This document shows, piece by piece, positions 61,231 through 64,000 of a stretch of 64,000 bases of DNA. Source of the DNA: Amycolatopsis saalfeldensis (GTDB taxonomy: Bacteria > Actinomycetota > Actinomycetes > Mycobacteriales > Pseudonocardiaceae). Below the pieces are notes generated by a model. It ran no database searches. It saw nothing but the letters and a program-made list of their open reading frames with translations, and was not told the DNA's origin. The stretch spans positions 165,480 to 229,479 of the forward strand of contig NZ_FOEF01000018.1 in NCBI RefSeq assembly GCF_900110575.1, read 5' to 3'. Position numbers and translations under genes: made by a program. Numbering within the stretch: position 1 is the stretch's first letter; each line of letters opens with the position of its first letter.

Positions 61231-61557
61231 ATGGCGACCTGGGAAGAAGTGGTGGCGCTCGGGGCGGAGCTGCCGGAGACCGAGGAGTCCACCTGGTACC
61301 GCACACCCGCGTTGAAGGTGGCGGGCAAGGGATTCGCGCGGCTGCGGACGGAGGCCGAGGGCGGGCTCGTCCTGTTCTGCGGCCTCGACGAGAAGGCCGC
61401 GCTGCTCGCTGCGGGCGATCCGGCGTTCTTCACGACCCCGCACTACGACGGGCACGGCTCGATCCTGGTCGACCTGGACCGGGTGGACGGGCAGCAGCTG
61501 CGGGAGCTGCTGACGGAGTCCTGGCGGCGGAAGGCCCCGCGCCGGCTGGTCAGCTGA
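61231..61557 (+). CDS. MmcQ/YjbR-family protein
   Basis: A 108-residue protein of the MmcQ/YjbR family, with LPETEESTWYRTPALKVAGKGFARL at the start, a LVLFCGLDEKAALL middle and TPHYDGHGSILVDLDRV. The fold resembles a double-stranded DNA-binding domain, but the function is not known. Single gene after the nucleotidase terminator; ATG at 61231. Confidence 0.85.
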   Translation: MATWEEVVALGAELPETEESTWYRTPALKVAGKGFARLRTEAEGGLVLFCGLDEKAALLAAGDPAFFTTPHYDGHGSILVDLDRVDGQQLRELLTESWRRKAPRRLVS

Positions 61558-61567
61558 GCTCGAGTGC

Positions 61568-62095
61568 TCACTTGAGCTCCCCTTCGAGCAGGCTCATCAG
61601 GTACATGTCGTGGTATTTGCCGTCCTGGCCGCGGAAGCACTCGCGGTGCCGGCCGTCCTCGACGAAGCCGAGCTTGCGGTAGACGTGGCGGGCGCGTTCG
61701 TTCTCCGCGACCACCCACAGCGCGATCAGGTGCAGGCGCATCATCGCGAAGCCGTAGTTGCACATCAGTCGCAGCGCTTCGGTGCCGTAGCCGCCGTCCC
61801 AGTGGTCCCGGTCGCCGATGTAGATGTCGACCTCGGCGCGGCCCTGCTCGGGCTCGGCGTCACGCAGGTCGACAACGCCGAGCAGCTTGCCGTCGGCGAT
61901 CTTCTCGATGCCCAGCACCACGAGTTCGTAGGTGTTGACCTTGCGGTCCTCGCAGCGTTTGCGGATCTGGTCGAGCGAGCGCGGATGGCTGTTGGTCATC
62001 CACTGGCCGAGCTCCCAGTCGTTGACCCAGCGGTACAACGACTCGGCGTCCGACGGCTCCAGCGCGCGCAGCCGGACCAGCTCCCCGGTGAGCAT
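61568..62095 (-). CDS. GNAT N-acetyltransferase (RimJ/RimL-type)
   Basis: A 175-residue acetyltransferase of the RimJ/RimL group. The N-terminal LTGELVRLRALEPSDAESLYRW, the middle DHWDGGYGTEALRLMCNYGF (acetyl-CoA loop) and the terminal ARHVYRKLGFVEDGRHRE are diagnostic. It probably acetylates the N-terminus of a protein or a small amine. The ATG giving MLTGEL is preferred; the frame extends 34 codons upstream. It is 10 bases from the deazaflavin-dependent gene upstream on the same strand, so both may be cotranscribed. Confidence 0.87.
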   Translation of the reverse strand: MLTGELVRLRALEPSDAESLYRWVNDWELGQWMTNSHPRSLDQIRKRCEDRKVNTYELVVLGIEKIADGKLLGVVDLRDAEPEQGRAEVDIYIGDRDHWDGGYGTEALRLMCNYGFAMMRLHLIALWVVAENERARHVYRKLGFVEDGRHRECFRGQDGKYHDMYLMSLLEGELK

Positions 62096-62105
62096 CCGCT
62101 CCCCC

Positions 62106-62483
62106 TCACTCCCGCTTGACCAGCAGGAAATCCTGAACGTCGAGCAGGCCGAGGAACTGCCGGACCGGAGTCGGCATCGACCGGCGGGACTCATCATGCA
62201 CGAGTTCCGGCTTGGTGACGCGGTATTTCCGGTGCCGCGTGATGATCTCCGCGCCGCCCGCGGCCAGCACGTTCTTGACCCAGTCGGCGCCGGGGCCGTA
62301 GGTCAGCGCCACGGCGAAGCCGTCTTCGGTGCGGAACACGTTCAGCGGCGTCCGGAACTCCTTGCCGGAGCGGCGCCCTTTGTGCACGAGCAGCCCGAAG
62401 CCGGGCAGCCACCCGACAAACGGCCCCGAGATCCGGTTCGTCACCACGCGGTTGAAGCGGGCAAGACGTTCTGGCAGCACCAT
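62106..62483 (-). CDS. Deazaflavin-dependent nitroreductase-family protein (Ddn-like)
   Basis: A 125-residue protein of the flavin/deazaflavin-dependent oxidoreductase family that includes mycobacterial Ddn, which uses F420. Family segments are GPFVGWLPGFGLLVHKGRRSGKEFRTPLNV and VALTYGPGADWVKNVLAAGGAEI. It probably reduces quinones or nitro compounds with F420H2; the partner oxidoreductase at the left edge of the window also suggests F420 is present in this organism. ATG at 62483; an upstream in-frame TTG is possible. Confidence 0.85.
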   Translation of the reverse strand: MVLPERLARFNRVVTNRISGPFVGWLPGFGLLVHKGRRSGKEFRTPLNVFRTEDGFAVALTYGPGADWVKNVLAAGGAEIITRHRKYRVTKPELVHDESRRSMPTPVRQFLGLLDVQDFLLVKRE

Positions 62484-62630
62484 GCCCAAGACAGTAATCC
62501 AACCGGCGTCGAATTACCTCCTGACGTGCGGTGATTCGGTGCCGCGAGCCGTTGGGTGAGGCGGGGCACGCGGCCGGGTCGCGGGTCTGGTGGGATGTGC
62601 GCACACACCGGAACTACGCGGGGAGTGAGC

Positions 62631-63281
62631 ATGTCGACCGAATGGCCGCTGCGACAGGATCCGGAGTCTCCGGTGATCTTCGCGCACACGCTGCTCGAGG
62701 ACGCCGGCCAGCTGGCGTTCGTCGTCCTCGACGATGACGACGACTGGTTCATCAGCGACGGCGCCGAGTTCGACGAGGACATGGACGTCAACCGCGAGCA
62801 GTTCGGCGCCCTGCGCCTGCGCGAGGCCGTCGAGCGGATCCCGCAGCTCAAGGCGCTGGCCGACCTGCCGCCGGGCATGGCCGCGGACTGGGACCCGGAC
62901 CGGGCCACCTGGCTGCTCAGCTCCGTCGCGGACTCCGACGACGAAGCCGAGGACGTCGCGATCCGCGAAACGCGCGTCGCCGCCTGGCAACACCCCGGCT
63001 CACCGCTCGAAGAGGTGCAGCTCAGCACCGGCCTCGCCGAGGTCGGCACGGGACCGGACGCGCCGCCTCGCGCCGTCCGCCAGGTGGTCCGGGAGGCGGA
63101 CGGCACCTGGCTGTTCGTCGGCTTCGAGGTCCCGGAAGCCGAGGACTTCGAAGTCGAGGGCATGGAACTGGAACACGTCGTGCGGCTGTACCCGGATGTC
63201 GTGACCGTCCTGCAGGCCGCGCCGGGCCAGGTTTTCGACCGCGAGGCCCCGGGCGCGGAATGGGAGCTCGTCGAGGGCTAA
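62631..63281 (+). CDS. Acidic cytoplasmic protein of unknown function
   Basis: A 216-residue acidic protein with no recognised domain. Features are the DDDDDWFISDGAEFDEDMDV segment near residue 35 and ADWDPDRATWLLSSVADSDDEAED near residue 85, suggesting a charged, soluble protein, plus a repeated RAVRQVVREADGTWLFVGFEVP strand that may belong to a beta-rich, SMI1- or immunity-like fold; this is a guess. The ATG at 62631 is chosen because the 25 codons upstream in the same frame have no conserved look. Confidence 0.65.
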   Translation: MSTEWPLRQDPESPVIFAHTLLEDAGQLAFVVLDDDDDWFISDGAEFDEDMDVNREQFGALRLREAVERIPQLKALADLPPGMAADWDPDRATWLLSSVADSDDEAEDVAIRETRVAAWQHPGSPLEEVQLSTGLAEVGTGPDAPPRAVRQVVREADGTWLFVGFEVPEAEDFEVEGMELEHVVRLYPDVVTVLQAAPGQVFDREAPGAEWELVEG

Positions 63282-63483
63282 CCGGTATTCGGCGGGTGGA
63301 ACTTTCGGGTCACTCATGATTCTTGTGATTCATTTACCGCATAAATTGTCAATTAATAACATCTTTTCCTGGTGATCTGGGAAACGGTATACAGAATTTC
63401 CTGGACCGTATTCCGTAACACGCGCTCGACTGAACGCGACCTGATGTTCTGTAAGTAACATCCGGTCGCGGGAGGTCCTGGAA
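63282..63483. promoter_or_regulatory. AT-rich region upstream of the HsdR-like gene
   Basis: About 200 bases with no gene and unusually low GC for this window, especially 63305-63420 (runs such as TTTACCGCATAAATTG and AATTAATAACATC). This composition suggests a strong promoter or a recently acquired segment. No tRNA or repeat was seen. Confidence 0.55.
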
Positions 63484-64000
63484 ATGGCGGATGACGCTGA
63501 TTTCGCCCCGGCTTCAGGGTTATTGATCGAACCCGATCCGATGCCGCCGGAGAAGGTGACGGCTGCGAAGCCGACCGGTGTGGAACCTCGACCGTTGCCA
63601 AAGTGGGAAACGGCAGCCAGAGAACGCGCAAGGACGGCGGTCCGGAGGTTTTCCCGCCCGCTCGCCGACCTCGTCGAACGAGACGCCAACGAAGGCGACA
63701 CCCGGCTGCTGGTCACCGATTTCCTTTGTGAGGGTCTCGGTTTTGACAAGTACGAGGACCTGACCACGGAGTATCAGGTCAAGGGTGAGTTCGCCGATTA
63801 CGGCGTCCGGATCGACCGTCAGATGGTCGCGTTCATCGAGGTCAAGCGGTGTACGCAGAAGCTCGGAATCCGGCAGTTGCGGCAGGTGCAGATGTACGCC
63901 GTCAACGAAGGGGTCGAGTGGATGATCCTGACCAACGGGCAGGTGTGGCAGGTCTGGCACCTGACCGGCGGACTGCCGGTCGCCGTCGACCTCGCCCTTG
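63484..64000 (+). CDS. HsdR-type nuclease N-terminal domain protein (3' partial)
   Basis: The gene runs off the right edge; 172 complete codons are seen. From residue about 75 the sequence resembles the N-terminal nuclease domain of type I restriction R subunits and related proteins: LLVTDFLCEGLGFDKYEDLTTEYQVKGEFADYGVRIDRQMVAFIEVKRC. The PD-(D/E)xK catalytic elements are visible (Asp in ADYG, then E-V-K). The ATG at 63484 follows GGGAGGT. An AT-rich promoter-like region upstream (63300-63440) is lower in GC than the surroundings. It could be a stand-alone nuclease, a restriction subunit or a phage-defence protein; the rest of the gene is outside. Confidence 0.75.
   Translation, partial: MADDADFAPASGLLIEPDPMPPEKVTAAKPTGVEPRPLPKWETAARERARTAVRRFSRPLADLVERDANEGDTRLLVTDFLCEGLGFDKYEDLTTEYQVKGEFADYGVRIDRQMVAFIEVKRCTQKLGIRQLRQVQMYAVNEGVEWMILTNGQVWQVWHLTGGLPVAVDLAL

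Overview
The window is chromosomal DNA of a high-GC actinomycete. The best fit is a member of the Pseudonocardiaceae such as Amycolatopsis or a relative. The evidence is very high GC with GTG starts and ATGA/GTGA overlaps, an F420-type luciferase-like oxidoreductase, a mycobacterial-type FadA2/FabG4/HtdX/FadE5 gene set, a type VII secretion accessory cluster (EspG, PPE-like, DUF3558), a deazaflavin-dependent nitroreductase-family enzyme and an MctP/DUF3311 transporter. I saw no rRNA, tRNA or CRISPR array. Most of the window reads as ordinary core and genus-level chromosome, with a few accessory insertions.

Layout. 1-3.6 kb: a partial LLM oxidoreductase, a two-gene ABC module, an unusual EndoU/MafI-like fusion and a small XRE regulator. 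4.0-9.8 kb: DUF3311-mctP monocarboxylate uptake, a ceramidase-like membrane protein, a pentapeptide-repeat membrane protein, an AhpD-like protein, and a MarR-GNAT fusion with a zinc-ribbon-like protein. 10.0-12.5 kb: a small basic protein, an ORC-like AAA+ ATPase flanked by CTAG-rich and tandem-repeat DNA, and a DoxX-like protein. 12.6-18.2 kb: a divergent fatty-acid block (fadA2 against fabG4-htdX), a TetR regulator, and two tandem SCP2-domain genes. 18.2-20.9 kb: an SRA-HNH modification-dependent nuclease, fxsA, a degenerate minisatellite and a small P-loop kinase. 20.9-29.2 kb, all on the minus strand: a single-module Pls-like NRPS with a membrane C-terminus, a TetR regulator, an ABC exporter, and a second copy of the ABC module from the left end, here with a duplicated 33-codon leader between ATPase and permease. 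29.4-32.9 kb: bkdABC (branched-chain 2-oxo-acid dehydrogenase E1a, E1b, E2). 33.3-38.3 kb: an M20 peptidase and the circularly permuted ATP-grasp / alpha-E / transglutaminase operon. 38.5-41.2 kb: a three-gene polar amino-acid ABC importer. 41.2-44.4 kb: the type VII accessory cluster. 44.6-52.5 kb: a large beta-helix membrane protein, a SMI1/KNR4-like protein, a thioredoxin-NHL protein, a GroES-like protein, a VanW protein and a GlsB/YeaQ-like protein. 52.7-58 kb: fadE5, an orphan LuxR-type regulator with a degenerate receiver, mug, a methyltransferase pseudogene, two tiny membrane proteins and VanZ. 58.5-64 kb: an alpha/beta hydrolase, a secreted 5'-nucleotidase, several small enzymes, and a partial gene with an HsdR-type nuclease N-terminus.

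The genes link up in several ways. The fatty-acid genes at 12.6-18.2 kb and fadE5 at 52.7 kb share a TTACCTAC/ACCTACT-type operator-like motif, so the TetR at 16.1 kb may run a small beta-oxidation regulon. The Pls-like synthetase, its TetR and the ABC exporter form a plausible make-and-export locus. The two copies of the unusual ABC module, 20 kb apart in opposite orientation, look like paralogues from one duplication. The strongest candidates for something undescribed are the EndoU/MafI-like fusion, the coupled leader ORF in the second ABC module, and the Pls-like locus.
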